A stretch of 64,000 bases of DNA from Trichomonas vaginalis G3 (Eukaryota; Parabasalia; Trichomonadida; Trichomonadidae): NCBI RefSeq assembly GCF_026262505.1, contig NC_067203.1, positions 17,806,392 to 17,870,391 of the forward strand, read 5' to 3'. The notes under the pieces were generated by a model that was given only the letters and a program-made list of their open reading frames with translations, had not been told where the DNA came from and did no database searches. The number at the start of each line of letters is the position of its first letter. Within the stretch, counting starts at the first letter, position 1. Positions 1-9,819 of this stretch are shown here, in pieces. A program made the translations under genes and the position numbers.

Positions 1-1426
1 TGAGTTTCGTGTAGTGTGGGTCTTTTGGCTCAAGGACTGTTGATTGCGCCTCTGATTCTGTGTATGTGTATGAGTATGGAGTGGATTGTGATTGGTTCAA
101 ATCTCTGTTTACAGGCTTCTTTTCTTGTGGCTTTTCAATTTTTGGTGGAGAAATTTCGATTCTTCCGTAAACGATGAGATTTCCTTCAACTGAGATATCT
201 TGTGGAAGATCTTTGTTTCCGGCCATTGTTTCTTCGAGTTTCATGTTCCTGTAGACAGTTTCGAGAAGAGGAACAGGTTCTGCGTTCTGTTTGTAGGAAT
301 CGAGAAGAAATCTTTGACGTTTGAGCTCATCTTTCTTCCTAAGGAGTTCTAATTGCTTGGATTTAACGATATTGGCAACTCTAGCGTTTTGTACGCGTGA
401 ATCTTCAATTGCTTTCATCGCAATCCTCATGATTTCGTCTTCGACACTTTTTTGATTCATCCTGATCTCTTCGAGCTTCTCTTTTGTGGCTTCTAGCTCG
501 TCATCGATGATTCTGTTGCGCTGGTCGAAGAAAGGAAGTGGACGACGAAGAATTCCCATTGCATCAGAATATGCTTTTTCAATTGGGATAAGTTTGTGCT
601 TGGCAAACTCTCCATGAGCGTGGCTGCCTTTAACCTTGCAATCCATGCATATAGGACGATGGCATTTCATGCAATAATACATCACATTGCAATGAGGATG
701 TTCTGGGCACTTCTGGACAAAAGGAAGTGCTGCCTTAAGATCCTCACGCTTGTGATCTTTCGTAAACTCGTTATTATGGCCGCTCTTATCGCAATCAACG
801 CATAATTTCTTTGCATCGTTTTGGCAGTAAATTGTAGCATTATGCTTGCCGCACATATCGCATATTGTAGCACATGGTTCTTTGTCTGAAATACCCTCTT
901 TGTATTCAAATTTGCAGACATGAAGAGCTCGAACTTGTCCTGGATTGAAAACGACGAATTTGTTGTCACCAATGCGTATTGATTCGTAGCCTTCTTGAAG
1001 GTTACTAACTGTTGGTGCTTGTGTTAAGTACTGAACTTTGTCCATCGCTGATTTAATATCTTGATGATTAATTACGCGTCCAAGACCGACTTGAATATGA
1101 ATAACTTCGTTAAACTCGCCTGATTTATTGAGTTCAACTGTGTCTGTTTGGAAAGTAAATCCATCATTTGGATGAACTTTAATTCCGTGTGATACTATGT
1201 CGCTCTTTGATTGTTTCAATCCAACAGTTGGTAAAAATACATCAACAACATTAGCTGGATCGTGATTCTTTACGTAGTTGTTAAATTGAGAATTAACTGG
1301 TTTTAATCCGATGTCAAAAAGATCTATAAGCTCCAAACTTGGTGCGTTAAGTTGTAATCTAAGCTGATGTTCAACATATCCAAATTCTTCCCCAAAAGGA
1401 GACACCTGTGGAAGTGTTAAAGACAT
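1..1426 (-). CDS. B-box-type zinc-finger protein, C-terminus beyond window edge
   Basis: Reading the minus strand from the ATG at 1424-1426 gives one uninterrupted frame of 475 codons that runs off the left edge. After a roughly 185-residue N-terminal region of no recognised family (starts MSLTLPQVSPFGEE) there are two cysteine/histidine clusters: CDMCGKH...YCQNDAKKLCVDCD at about residues 188-215, and a second, more canonical B-box cluster CPEHPHC...YYCMKCHRPICMDCK followed by paired histidines at about 238-275. A charged, probably coiled-coil stretch rich in E, K and R follows (about 285-370), then a proline/serine-rich tail. B-boxes usually mediate protein interactions in TRIM-like proteins, and no RING is visible. 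Partner and role are unknown. The frame is open about 20 codons upstream of the chosen ATG but has no other ATG. Confidence 0.75.
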   Translation of the reverse strand, partial: MSLTLPQVSPFGEEFGYVEHQLRLQLNAPSLELIDLFDIGLKPVNSQFNNYVKNHDPANVVDVFLPTVGLKQSKSDIVSHGIKVHPNDGFTFQTDTVELNKSGEFNEVIHIQVGLGRVINHQDIKSAMDKVQYLTQAPTVSNLQEGYESIRIGDNKFVVFNPGQVRALHVCKFEYKEGISDKEPCATICDMCGKHNATIYCQNDAKKLCVDCDKSGHNNEFTKDHKREDLKAALPFVQKCPEHPHCNVMYYCMKCHRPICMDCKVKGSHAHGEFAKHKLIPIEKAYSDAMGILRRPLPFFDQRNRIIDDELEATKEKLEEIRMNQKSVEDEIMRIAMKAIEDSRVQNARVANIVKSKQLELLRKKDELKRQRFLLDSYKQNAEPVPLLETVYRNMKLEETMAGNKDLPQDISVEGNLIVYGRIEISPPKIEKPQEKKPVNRDLNQSQSTPYSYTYTESEAQSTVLEPKDPHYTKL

Positions 1427-1877
1427 TCTGCGATAACTGCCATACGTTACATGGAAAAAAGAAAATCCGAATAAATCATTGGTATGGATGTGTTAGTCAA
1501 TGTTATGACTTTTTGGGTGAGAATTCTGCCTGGATTTTCAAAATTTTGTCGAGATTGATATATTTGTATCTTTACTTTCCCATAAAAGACAAAGTTGATT
1601 AAAATAAATTCCAAGGTTTAATCACATGACTATGCAGCCTAATTATTTTGAATGATAGTGAAAGTCATGAAAATCATTATCGTTCTATCAGGTTTTCAGA
1701 TTCTCTTAAAGTTTATGACTAAGCATACTCATTATAAATTATCAAATTAAAGGCATACTCATTATAATCTTTCCAAACAAGGAGATAAGGAAATGCTGAC
1801 CAAAGCTTGTGAAGAATTATCAATATAGAGCAATCAAATTGACCATATTATACCATAATTTTTTAATCAGAAAACTT
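1427..1877. other. intergenic, AT-rich
   Basis: I see no coding potential on either strand beyond short shadows. The tract GGCATACTCATTATAA-like repeats twice near 1719-1765. No tRNA or mobile-element ends were seen. Confidence 0.5.
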
Positions 1878-3509
1878 TCAATTATCCGTTGAACCTTGCG
1901 AAATTAGATATTCAATTATTGCGGTATGCTTGTATTTTGTTGCATATTGAAGAATTGATTTTCCTTTCAAATCTTTCCCATTAACATCTGCGCCATGTGA
2001 AACAAGAATTTCTATTATTTCTTGATATAATTCGCTTAAACCTTTCTTCAATTGTGGAATAGTAGCTTCTATATCGTCCCAATAAAATTTTTGCATTGCA
2101 AAATGAAGAGGAGATTTTCCATTTTTATTTCTTGCATTAACATCTGCACCAAGTGAAATGATAAGTCTAATCAATTCAGTATTTCTAAAAATGACAGCAT
2201 AATGAAGAACTGTTGCCCCAAACTTATCTTTTGCATCAATATCTGCTCCATGAGAAATGAGAATATTCATTATATCCATTCTGATTTCTTTTGAACAATC
2301 GAAATCCAATTTTCGAATAAAGTCCATATGCAAAGAATAGATATAGTGTTCATCTATCAGATAAAATATAGCTGTTTTCCCAGAGTTATCTATTGCATTG
2401 ATATCTGCTCCACGTAGAATTAGAAAATCTATCATTTCTTCATTGTTTCTTGATGCTGCATAATGAAGAGCGGTCATTCCAGAAAACCATGATTTTGACA
2501 TTCTAGACACATACCTTTTTTTACTTTTAATATTGATATCCATTCCTTTTGAAATAAGAAGATCGACTATTTCAGGCATTTTCTCTTCTACTGCTATATG
2601 TAGAATGGGTAATTCTGAATAATTTTCTTTAATATTTGCTCCGTTTAAGATAAGAAGTTTCGCAGCTTCATTACAGTGACGCTTTAAAGAAATATAAAGA
2701 GGAGAATCTCCATTTTTGTTTTTGATATTGATATTTGCACCTTTTGATATAAGAAATTCCACAACTTCTTTATCATTTCCTATAACAGCGGAAAAGAGAG
2801 GAGTTTCGCCTAAATTATCTAATGATTCAATATTAATTTGATATGGATTTATCGAATCTAATAAAAACTTACATATTTCGATATTATTATATAAACATGC
2901 AAAGTGGAGCAAAGTCATTCCATAAAATTTATCTGAAATTACTGAATTCATTTCAAATTTCTCATTTTTAATTATATCATTAGTTTGTGGGAATGCTGCG
3001 CACCATGGAAAGATTAGATTTTTGTCTTTCTCGAATAAGAGAAAAACAGCTTCAAGATTTTGTGAATTTATTACTTCTTGATAATCGAATTTTGCTGCAT
3101 CAACAATGTCATGATCCAAAATATATTTAAGCATAGTATTGTTGTGAGAACTGATTGCATACTTTAAGCAATCAACATCTAATGGATGATATTTCAAACA
3201 TTCATTGATAATATCTGTATTTCCTCCAATTATTGCATTGTGAAGACATTCTGGTGTTATTTCCATGTGATAATTCTCTTGAATAAATTTGAAAATATTT
3301 ACTGATCCATAATAAGCGCATTTTTTAATATCGGTTCGAAAACAGTTCCTCATAGAATACATGTGTATTGAAAGTGCCTCATGAGTTGAAATGTCATTTT
3401 CTAAAATATATTCCTTAAATTTTTCTATTTGGTCGTTCATTATTATCGAATTATATTCGCATTTGTTATAACGCGTTATTCCTAGTAAAGATCTTGTCTT
3501 TTCATCCAT
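1878..3509 (-). CDS. DUF3447/ankyrin-repeat protein, 5' end missing or displaced
   Basis: The 543-codon frame encodes an N-terminal DUF3447-like helical region (about residues 30-180, with the repeat-like phrase ECLHNAIIGGNTDIINECLK) followed by about ten ankyrin repeats to the C-terminus. The repeats have typical cores such as TALHYAASRNNEEMIDFLI and GADINAIDNSGKTAIF. These proteins form one of the largest families in T. vaginalis and are thought to be interaction scaffolds; no specific partner can be inferred. The same frame stays open upstream to about 3689 and still looks like coding sequence (LIDKYKISIETLLQSIK), but contains no ATG. The annotated ATG is therefore probably internal to the ancestral protein, and the gene has lost its true start next to a small inverted repeat at 3687-3702. 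It could be a pseudogene with an intact body, or it may now start at the internal ATG. Confidence 0.8.
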   Translation of the reverse strand: MDEKTRSLLGITRYNKCEYNSIIMNDQIEKFKEYILENDISTHEALSIHMYSMRNCFRTDIKKCAYYGSVNIFKFIQENYHMEITPECLHNAIIGGNTDIINECLKYHPLDVDCLKYAISSHNNTMLKYILDHDIVDAAKFDYQEVINSQNLEAVFLLFEKDKNLIFPWCAAFPQTNDIIKNEKFEMNSVISDKFYGMTLLHFACLYNNIEICKFLLDSINPYQINIESLDNLGETPLFSAVIGNDKEVVEFLISKGANINIKNKNGDSPLYISLKRHCNEAAKLLILNGANIKENYSELPILHIAVEEKMPEIVDLLISKGMDINIKSKKRYVSRMSKSWFSGMTALHYAASRNNEEMIDFLILRGADINAIDNSGKTAIFYLIDEHYIYSLHMDFIRKLDFDCSKEIRMDIMNILISHGADIDAKDKFGATVLHYAVIFRNTELIRLIISLGADVNARNKNGKSPLHFAMQKFYWDDIEATIPQLKKGLSELYQEIIEILVSHGADVNGKDLKGKSILQYATKYKHTAIIEYLISQGSTDN

Positions 3510-4055
3510 TATTTCAAAATTAGTTTGTTCTTGAATTGAAAATTTAATACATAACTGTTGATTGATTGCTGAATATAGTTCTACTGATCTGAAATTGTAG
3601 ATCGATGCGTTTTTTATGCTTTGAAGAAGTGTTTCAATTGAGATTTTATATTTATCTATTAAGGGTCCACTGTAAAAATTGAAAGTCTCTCAAAATTGAG
3701 AGGCGATTTGCAAATAATCGTTATCGTCATTTTTCGAAAATCCACTTTTCCTAGTGTTCTGATTAATATTATGTGAATACAACAATGAAGCATATGTTTC
3801 AATAAGATGGTAATATATTCTATCACGTCAAATCTCATAAAAATTGCAAAATCAGTGAGTTTTATAAGAACATGATTTTTTCGAATTTTTTCGCTTTTGG
3901 ATGCGTGTTTTGAAAAATAGATATTTTCGAATTTTAATTTTATCTTAAGTATAAGTTTTATATTAGGAATTTTTTTGACCTATTTCCAATCATTAATTCC
4001 AATGTTTTTCAAGGAATTTAATTGAGAAGAAATTAGGAATTTCGCTTTAATGCCA
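3510..4055. other. intergenic with small inverted repeat and TTAAGGGTCCAC motif
   Basis: A perfect 7-bp-arm inverted repeat CTCTCAA-aa-TTGAGAG lies at 3687-3702. The sequence TTAAGGGTCCAC at 3659-3670 resembles the ends of the TTAA-flanked element near 59-60 kb. The part from 3510 to about 3689 still carries ankyrin-gene reading frame on the minus strand. From 3700 to 4055 I see only AT-rich noncoding sequence with a long A-run at its right end. Confidence 0.5.
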
Positions 4056-4086
4056 TTACAAACAAAAAAAAAAAAAAAAGGTAGTG

Positions 4087-4184
4087 GGGCTTCCAGGCGC
4101 GTTGCGCCCTCTAGCCCTGAAGATGTTTAGTATAAATGAAGTTTTTATTCGGAGGGCTTCCAGGCGCGTTGCGCCCTCTAGCCC
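4087..4184. repeat. two 31-bp GC-rich direct repeats with internal hairpin
   Basis: An identical 31-bp sequence beginning GGGCTTCCAGGCGCG lies at 4087-4117 and 4154-4184 (period 67 bp). Each copy contains the perfect hairpin GGCGC-gtt-GCGCC. The GC content contrasts sharply with the surrounding AT-rich DNA. The position near the left limit of the Maverick block suggests a terminal-region repeat, but this is inference. Confidence 0.7.
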
Positions 4185-4598
4185 ATAAGAAATTTTTCCC
4201 AAGACCCAAGAGGAGGACCGAACCCCAGCCGACCAGCCGTTGACTTTTTTGTAGAGCACTCAAAATAGTATAACTTTGTCCGGACAAGTAAGGGTCTATC
4301 GTCGCTATAGGAAAAGTTACAGGCGTTCCAAGGAAGTATACTTTGAGAAGCCTTTTCCCCCTTATAGAATGAGATAGGACGGTTATTTTACAAAACTGAC
4401 AACATTTTGACCGAGTAGTTTTTTGTGCTGAACAAAAAGTGTCATATAAACATCTGTCAAAAACCGCTTTTTAACTTCACTTAAAATGCCACGTAAGCTA
4501 CGTAAGAATATACGTAAGAGGAAGAGAGCATTGAAACATCCAATAGTAAAACTGACACCACAACAACAGTTGCAACAACAAATGATGAATGACCCACT

Positions 4599-5102
4599 AT
4601 GTTGCAACAAATGTCAAGCAACCCTATGCTTTTAAACCGAGTTATTGGTGCACAGAGTGGAGGTTTAAGAGCGGCACTTTTAGCGAAAATGGCAGGCTAT
4701 GGTGGAGCTGCAGACGGAACAGCTTATAACCCTCAAAGTCAAATGAATTTGAGTTCACTCAAAAATCAAATAACAGATGTCAAAAAGTCAAACATAGACA
4801 TACAGAAACAAATAAGTGAAAACGAAAAGAAACTAGAATATGACAGACACACAAAGAAACTCAATGAGTTAAACGTAGAGAAAAAGAAGAAAGAAGAACA
4901 ACTGAAAGAACTAAGTACAGAGGAATATGCGAAAAAAGTGTCAGAAAAAGCAGCAGAAGTAGCAAAAATGGAACAAGATGTTATAAATTTGAAAAACCAT
5001 ACTACTCAATATAAAGTACTGAAAGATGAAGAAATAAAACAAAAAGCCCTGAAGACATATATGGATAGCGATGAGTATAAAAAGAAGTTGAAGCAAATGT
5101 AA
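4599..5102 (+). CDS. Maverick element 1 coiled-coil ORF (fossil part)
   Basis: This is an open frame of 167 codons. After a glycine/alanine-rich start (about residues 1-45, containing GGLRAALLAKMAGYGGAADG) the protein is almost entirely heptad-like and K/E-rich (residues 50-160), a long coiled coil. I do not recognise a family. It lies just upstream of the larger 5.1-7.3 kb open frame and upstream of the capsid gene, so a structural or assembly role in the element is the simplest guess. Part of a broken element. Confidence 0.5.
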   Translation: MLQQMSSNPMLLNRVIGAQSGGLRAALLAKMAGYGGAADGTAYNPQSQMNLSSLKNQITDVKKSNIDIQKQISENEKKLEYDRHTKKLNELNVEKKKKEEQLKELSTEEYAKKVSEKAAEVAKMEQDVINLKNHTTQYKVLKDEEIKQKALKTYMDSDEYKKKLKQM

Positions 5103-5122
5103 AGGCAGAAAAACTTTTACAG

Positions 5123-7291
5123 TTGCAAAACCAAACCGTACAGTATGAAAACTTAGCACAAGAAAGTAAAAATAACGACGCAGCCATGCAAAAGGCAATG
5201 AAAAGCGCAGAATATATAAAAGCTAATAATGACTGGTTAGATACCCAAGCCAACGCTAAAGCAGCCCAACTTATAGGGTCAATAAGGACAAAAATACAAG
5301 CGGATGAAGACAGTTCAAATGAAGCTTTAACGAATGCTGACTTTAAGAATGCCTTCGAAGCTCTTCATAGTAAGGTGAAACAAGTGAACGATTTCTCATC
5401 TGGAAAGAAACTGAAGTCTGAAGGTTTCGACAAAGAGTTAAGAGAAGTAGCACAAAATATGACGAAAATAACAGATGCAGCAACGAGACAGGCAGTTCAA
5501 AGTGCCTATGACGCCGTTAGAGCAACTGTTGTGGAAAGTCAAGAAAAAGAGTTACAACAGACCAAAACAGACCTAGTAAATGCTTTCTTAAAAACGAAAA
5601 GTCAGGTAGGACATTATGTTGCAGATGGAACATATGTGCCAGCTGGTGGAACTTATATACCACCAAACCCTCCAAGAGAAGCACCTGCACCAGGACTACC
5701 TAAAACATTTACATCGTCACATGGACACAGACACAGGCATGCACCAAAACCAACACAACAACCAACAGTTCAAAATCCAGCACAACAACAACAACAACCA
5801 ACACAACAACCAACAGTTCAAAATCCAGCACAACAACAACAACCAGCACAACAACCACCTCCACAACCAGCACAGCAACCAACAGTTCAAAACCCTGCAC
5901 AACAACAACCACAAACAGAGCAAGGACATAAAAGAAGTAGAGAACAAGGAAACCAAGAATTCTTAAAAATGCTTAAGGAAGATTATGGTTACCCAGATAC
6001 TCTTGACTTTAGTGACAGATATAAAGAAGCTATTAGAAAGTTCAAGGAAGGAAATACTGACCCGAACCTATTTAGCTTTATGGCTCAGCACCAAATGGGA
6101 TATAATTTCAAACCTGGAAAATACAAGCTCGCTAAGGGATATGATTTAATAGCATATCATCCAAATGACATGAATGAATTTACTCCGAGATATTTGGTGT
6201 CAGAGCTAAATGATAATTCAACTCTCTTCATGAAACGCGTAAAAAATAGAGACGGAACGAAAGAAGAAAGGTTTATGAGTCCGGATGACTTAGATAGGGA
6301 ACTTGTTAAAAACGGTCTCGGAATATATGAAATGCCAGCAGATGAGGTACAAGAAACTCCACAGGAAGAACTAGTTCAGATACAACCAGACATGGAAGAA
6401 ATAGTTCAGCAACAACAGCTAGAAGAGCCTGAAGGAAACGAACAAGTCCCTCCTTTGGAAACTAACTTCACAGAACTAGATGAAGATTTGGAACAGCCGA
6501 AAAATCTTGACCCTCAACAAGAGTATGAGGTGAATATGGAATCTTTCCAAGAGTCTAAGAAAAATTCGGCTGACATAGTAGAAGAATATCGAAAAATGTT
6601 TGCCGACATACAAAAGACTCCAACATCAGATGAAAATATTCAGCATAGAATGGAAGTACTGAAAGAAAATGTACGCAAATACAACAATCCTTTTTACTTA
6701 CGACCATATAACGTTCAATCTTTGGCTGAACTCGGTGAAAATAAAAGGTTAAATTTCAACAAAACATATAGAAATGAAACATTGTTTAAAGTTCATTCAG
6801 AACCTAACCAATATGGAAACAAACCTACTTTTGTTTCTGCAGACGATGGAACTACAATGAGATGGGGTCATAAAGCTAATCCGGATAGGTGGTTCATAAA
6901 CTTACAACCACAATTCCAAGAAGTTGTAGACGCAATGGAAGTGAATGGTGAACCAGATATAGCTGGTATTTTCAGCGCGGCTTTAATGCCATTGAAAGAT
7001 ATGAAAGATGCAGATATTTTGGACCAGTATGAAATGAACATGGCTGATGGAAATATAACACCTGACGTTCTAGAACATTTATCTCAAAGAACTACACAGA
7101 ACCATAAAGATGGTATATTTGGTGAAGAGTTTAGAAAGAAAGTTAGGGAGAGAGAAGGAAGAGAACCTATTGTACATGACCTTGCAAACGAAAGTTTACA
7201 AAATGTCATAAAAACTTACTTTGCAGACAATGAACCGAGAAGGGATGAATATTTAAGAAAACTCAAATGGACAGTACAAATGAAATGTTAG
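5123..7291 (+). CDS. Maverick element 1 large P/Q-repeat protein (fossil part)
   Basis: This is an open stretch of 722 codons. Residues 1-160 are helical and K/E-rich. Residues 165-275 form a low-complexity linker with at least three copies of the unit QQPTVQNPAQQQQ. The rest (about 280-720) is mixed, with an acidic Q/E-rich patch near 420-470 and no recognised domain. Large proteins of this type sit upstream of the capsid gene in T. vaginalis Mavericks; function unknown, possibly a virion protein. An overlapping frame over the repeat tract (5616-5966) is a shadow of the same low-complexity DNA. Part of a broken element. Confidence 0.55.
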   Translation: MQNQTVQYENLAQESKNNDAAMQKAMKSAEYIKANNDWLDTQANAKAAQLIGSIRTKIQADEDSSNEALTNADFKNAFEALHSKVKQVNDFSSGKKLKSEGFDKELREVAQNMTKITDAATRQAVQSAYDAVRATVVESQEKELQQTKTDLVNAFLKTKSQVGHYVADGTYVPAGGTYIPPNPPREAPAPGLPKTFTSSHGHRHRHAPKPTQQPTVQNPAQQQQQPTQQPTVQNPAQQQQPAQQPPPQPAQQPTVQNPAQQQPQTEQGHKRSREQGNQEFLKMLKEDYGYPDTLDFSDRYKEAIRKFKEGNTDPNLFSFMAQHQMGYNFKPGKYKLAKGYDLIAYHPNDMNEFTPRYLVSELNDNSTLFMKRVKNRDGTKEERFMSPDDLDRELVKNGLGIYEMPADEVQETPQEELVQIQPDMEEIVQQQQLEEPEGNEQVPPLETNFTELDEDLEQPKNLDPQQEYEVNMESFQESKKNSADIVEEYRKMFADIQKTPTSDENIQHRMEVLKENVRKYNNPFYLRPYNVQSLAELGENKRLNFNKTYRNETLFKVHSEPNQYGNKPTFVSADDGTTMRWGHKANPDRWFINLQPQFQEVVDAMEVNGEPDIAGIFSAALMPLKDMKDADILDQYEMNMADGNITPDVLEHLSQRTTQNHKDGIFGEEFRKKVREREGREPIVHDLANESLQNVIKTYFADNEPRRDEYLRKLKWTVQMKC

Positions 7292-7809
7292 TATTGAAAA
7301 ACATGTTCCTTGACAAAATAAAACCAACTACAGAAATAAATGACGCAAGACTGAAACATTGGGTAAAAGCTTTCCCATTCACAAAAGATATTATTGGTAA
7401 CATGGAAAGAAAACCAGAATGGCTACAAAAACATATATTTGGAAACGAGCTTATTCCATATGGACAAGCTCTGTTTGAAGAGCTTGAACCGGAAACTCAG
7501 GAAAGAGTCATGCAAACAATAAGCGAAGACTCAAATACAAACTATGACAAAATCTTTCTAGGATATAGGTTACCTGAGATGGGCGACCAGAGCCCAAAGG
7601 CAAAAAGGACATGGGAAATTTACAACATACTAGGTGAACATGAGGCAAAGATGCAACAACTTGAAGCAGAGGGCAAGTTACCAAAAGCGACACCAAAGAA
7701 GAAGAGAAGAGTAGAACAAAGTGAAAGTAGTGAAGAAGTAACTTCATCTAGTGAAAGTAGTGGCAATGAAGGAAAAAGAAGAGTTAAAACTCAGTCAGGA
7801 AGAAAGTAA
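7267..7809 (+). CDS. Maverick element 1 ORF with basic/serine tail (fossil part)
   Basis: The open frame of 180 codons lies between the large P/Q-repeat ORF and the capsid gene. The first 130 residues are mixed alpha-like. The last 45 are K/R- and S/E-rich, with PKKKRR resembling a nuclear-localisation-type basic cluster and a serine-rich ESSEEVTSSSESS run. No family recognised. Part of a broken element. Confidence 0.45.
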   Translation: MDSTNEMLVLKNMFLDKIKPTTEINDARLKHWVKAFPFTKDIIGNMERKPEWLQKHIFGNELIPYGQALFEELEPETQERVMQTISEDSNTNYDKIFLGYRLPEMGDQSPKAKRTWEIYNILGEHEAKMQQLEAEGKLPKATPKKKRRVEQSESSEEVTSSSESSGNEGKRRVKTQSGRK

Positions 7810-7876
7810 AGCTTGGTACGAGTGGGTTCTATTATGACACATAAATCCAACTATTCTATATTTTTACCCATATGAA

Positions 7877-9322
7877 ATGTACGCCGCTCAGAATATAACG
7901 CCAACAGTTTTGGATGCCATGAACGGAAATGTTTCCGAATGGTATAACGAATGCGACAATGCCATTAGAAGGTCAGAAATAGTTCCTGGAACTTACGAAT
8001 ATACAACTGCTGTTTCTTATGGAAACGTAGGTGAGTTTGGAGAAGGTTCTTCAACAACAGTAGATATTGCTTGCGACAGGTTTCATATTATTTCTATTGA
8101 CAACTCATTCTTATACGTGGAACAAGACATTGAAATAAAACCTTCTGCCAAGTTGTCTGACAAGAAAGGTTGCAATGGAATTTTCTATGTCGGATACCAA
8201 TATGCTCCAGAAGTTTTCATGGGATATAAGATATATTCTAACTCTGACTTAGTTCAAACAGTAACATGGGCAAACTATGAATGGTTCGCTTTGAGAAACT
8301 CAGTACAACCACAAGCTAGAGAACAAACAGACCAGTATGCAACTATTGAGAAAATAAGAAGACTTGACCCTAACGTTCCAGGAGTTTATGTTGACCTTTC
8401 TGGACAAACTGCAGCAGCAGTAACCAAAGTAAAACTGAAACTTAGAGTTCCTTTGTCATCTTTCTCATCTTCAGGTTTTTAAGATACTTGCCAAACTGGG
8501 CAGGAAAAATTTCTATTGAACTTACTCCAAGCAAAAATAACTTAGTCATTGCAACCAACACAAGACCCATTCACTCTTACAGACGTAAGGGGAACAAATA
8601 AAACGTCATTCGCCGAATTTTGCAAAGACAAAGTTGACTTAGACTTTGGTTTCTCAAACCTCAACACTGAAGTAAACTATTATTTCAATGCTGCTGGAGA
8701 TGCTTGGGACCCAGTTAAGTTCACATGCGAAAAATTTGAATGCAAGAGAATAGAAAGCAGACTTGCCGTTTATATGTTGGACCCAGATATTTCAAATGCT
8801 TTAGCTGCCAAATATATTGCAATTCCACTTATGTTCCCTATACACCAAATATCTGTCAAAGACTTTGCAGGTGAAGTTGGAAACCAAAGTGCTGACCCAG
8901 GTGCAAGAACAGATATTGCCTTAACAACTGCAATGAAACATGCAGATACTATGTTTGTTCTTTTCAGACGAACTATAAATGACTATTCTTGTTTCTACAA
9001 CCCTGGTATTAAATATCATATAAACATAGATGGCAAATATTATCCAAGAGAAGAATATTCTACAGTTGAGGATATGAGGTCATACAACTTGACATTAGAT
9101 GCTATGAACTTTAACAACAACTTCACAACAACCATTAACCCTGAAATGCAAAGTTCTATTATGCCATATGTGAAAGTATGGACTCATACAGGAGGTCAAA
9201 AAACTCAATATACAAATGGAGACCGTTCAAACTTTTGGCTTGGCATTCCATTTGCTGACTCAGAAGACTTTATGGGTGGTATTTCAACTGTTGGTACTGT
9301 ACAAATAACAATATACTGGTGA
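7877..9322 (+). pseudogene. Maverick element 1 major capsid protein, double jelly-roll type (fossil)
   Basis: Two long open stretches cover this span. They are beta-rich and of the size and position expected for the Polinton major capsid gene. Landmarks include KVKLKLRVPLSSF, which occupies the same position as KLRLRIPVRRF in the capsid-like gene of element 2 (35.6 kb), and the C-terminal FRRTINDYSCFYNPG and SYNLTLDAMNFNNN. Jelly-roll capsid genes are established parts of Polintons; assignment here rests on these similarities and context, not on a structure match. The gene is broken in a small number of places. Confidence 0.6.
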
Positions 9323-9800
9323 CAGAGACGGTCCAGATGAATTGAAAGCAAAGAAGTTTACAAAACCAATAGCACTTTTCACGGAAGATGCTCTTTTGAA
9401 GATTCGTTCGATGAAACCTGCTGGGGCTCCTCAGATTGGCATAACGACAGCTTCCATCGAGCAGATTTTGGCAGCAGGTCAGTAAGTTTGTTCTTGAACT
9501 GACTTCTCTCCGTCAAATATTGACAGTACGCCAGTTTTGACATAATATTGTATTATAAACTTTCCTTTAGTAATATCGGTCAGTTTTGAAGTTATATTTT
9601 TGTCTGCTTCAAGAACTTTCACCATTTCAGTTTATACCAACTTTCTTTGCTTTATGAAAATATTTTGGTTCAGCAAATATTGCTATTCTATAACATTTTC
9701 CATTGTTTGTGTAAAGAACTATTCTGTCAATGTATTTGTATTGTTTGTGTGTGTAAACTTTGTTTTGCTTCAATTCAAAGAGATATCCGAATACGTCCAT
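9323..9800. other. Maverick element 1, no clear gene
   Basis: This stretch lies between the capsid gene and the next set of short frames. A few short frames lie here but none has protein-like composition over a useful length. I see no tRNA, no hairpin of the intergenic type and no second element. Confidence 0.4.
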
Positions 9801-9819
9801 CTTTTTATTCTAAGTAAAA

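Noticed and set aside
682-972. 96-codon minus frame inside the B-box gene
   Set aside because: It is out of frame with the continuous 475-codon B-box frame that carries the zinc-binding cysteines.
1470-1500. Possible intron acceptor ACTAACACA upstream of the B-box gene (minus strand)
   Set aside because: The motif is not followed by CAG and no GTAYGT donor was found upstream, so splicing is not supported.
4056-4259. tRNA-like sequence near GGTTCGGTCC on the minus strand at about 4.2 kb
   Set aside because: Only the T-loop-like string is present; no D arm, anticodon arm or acceptor pairing could be found.
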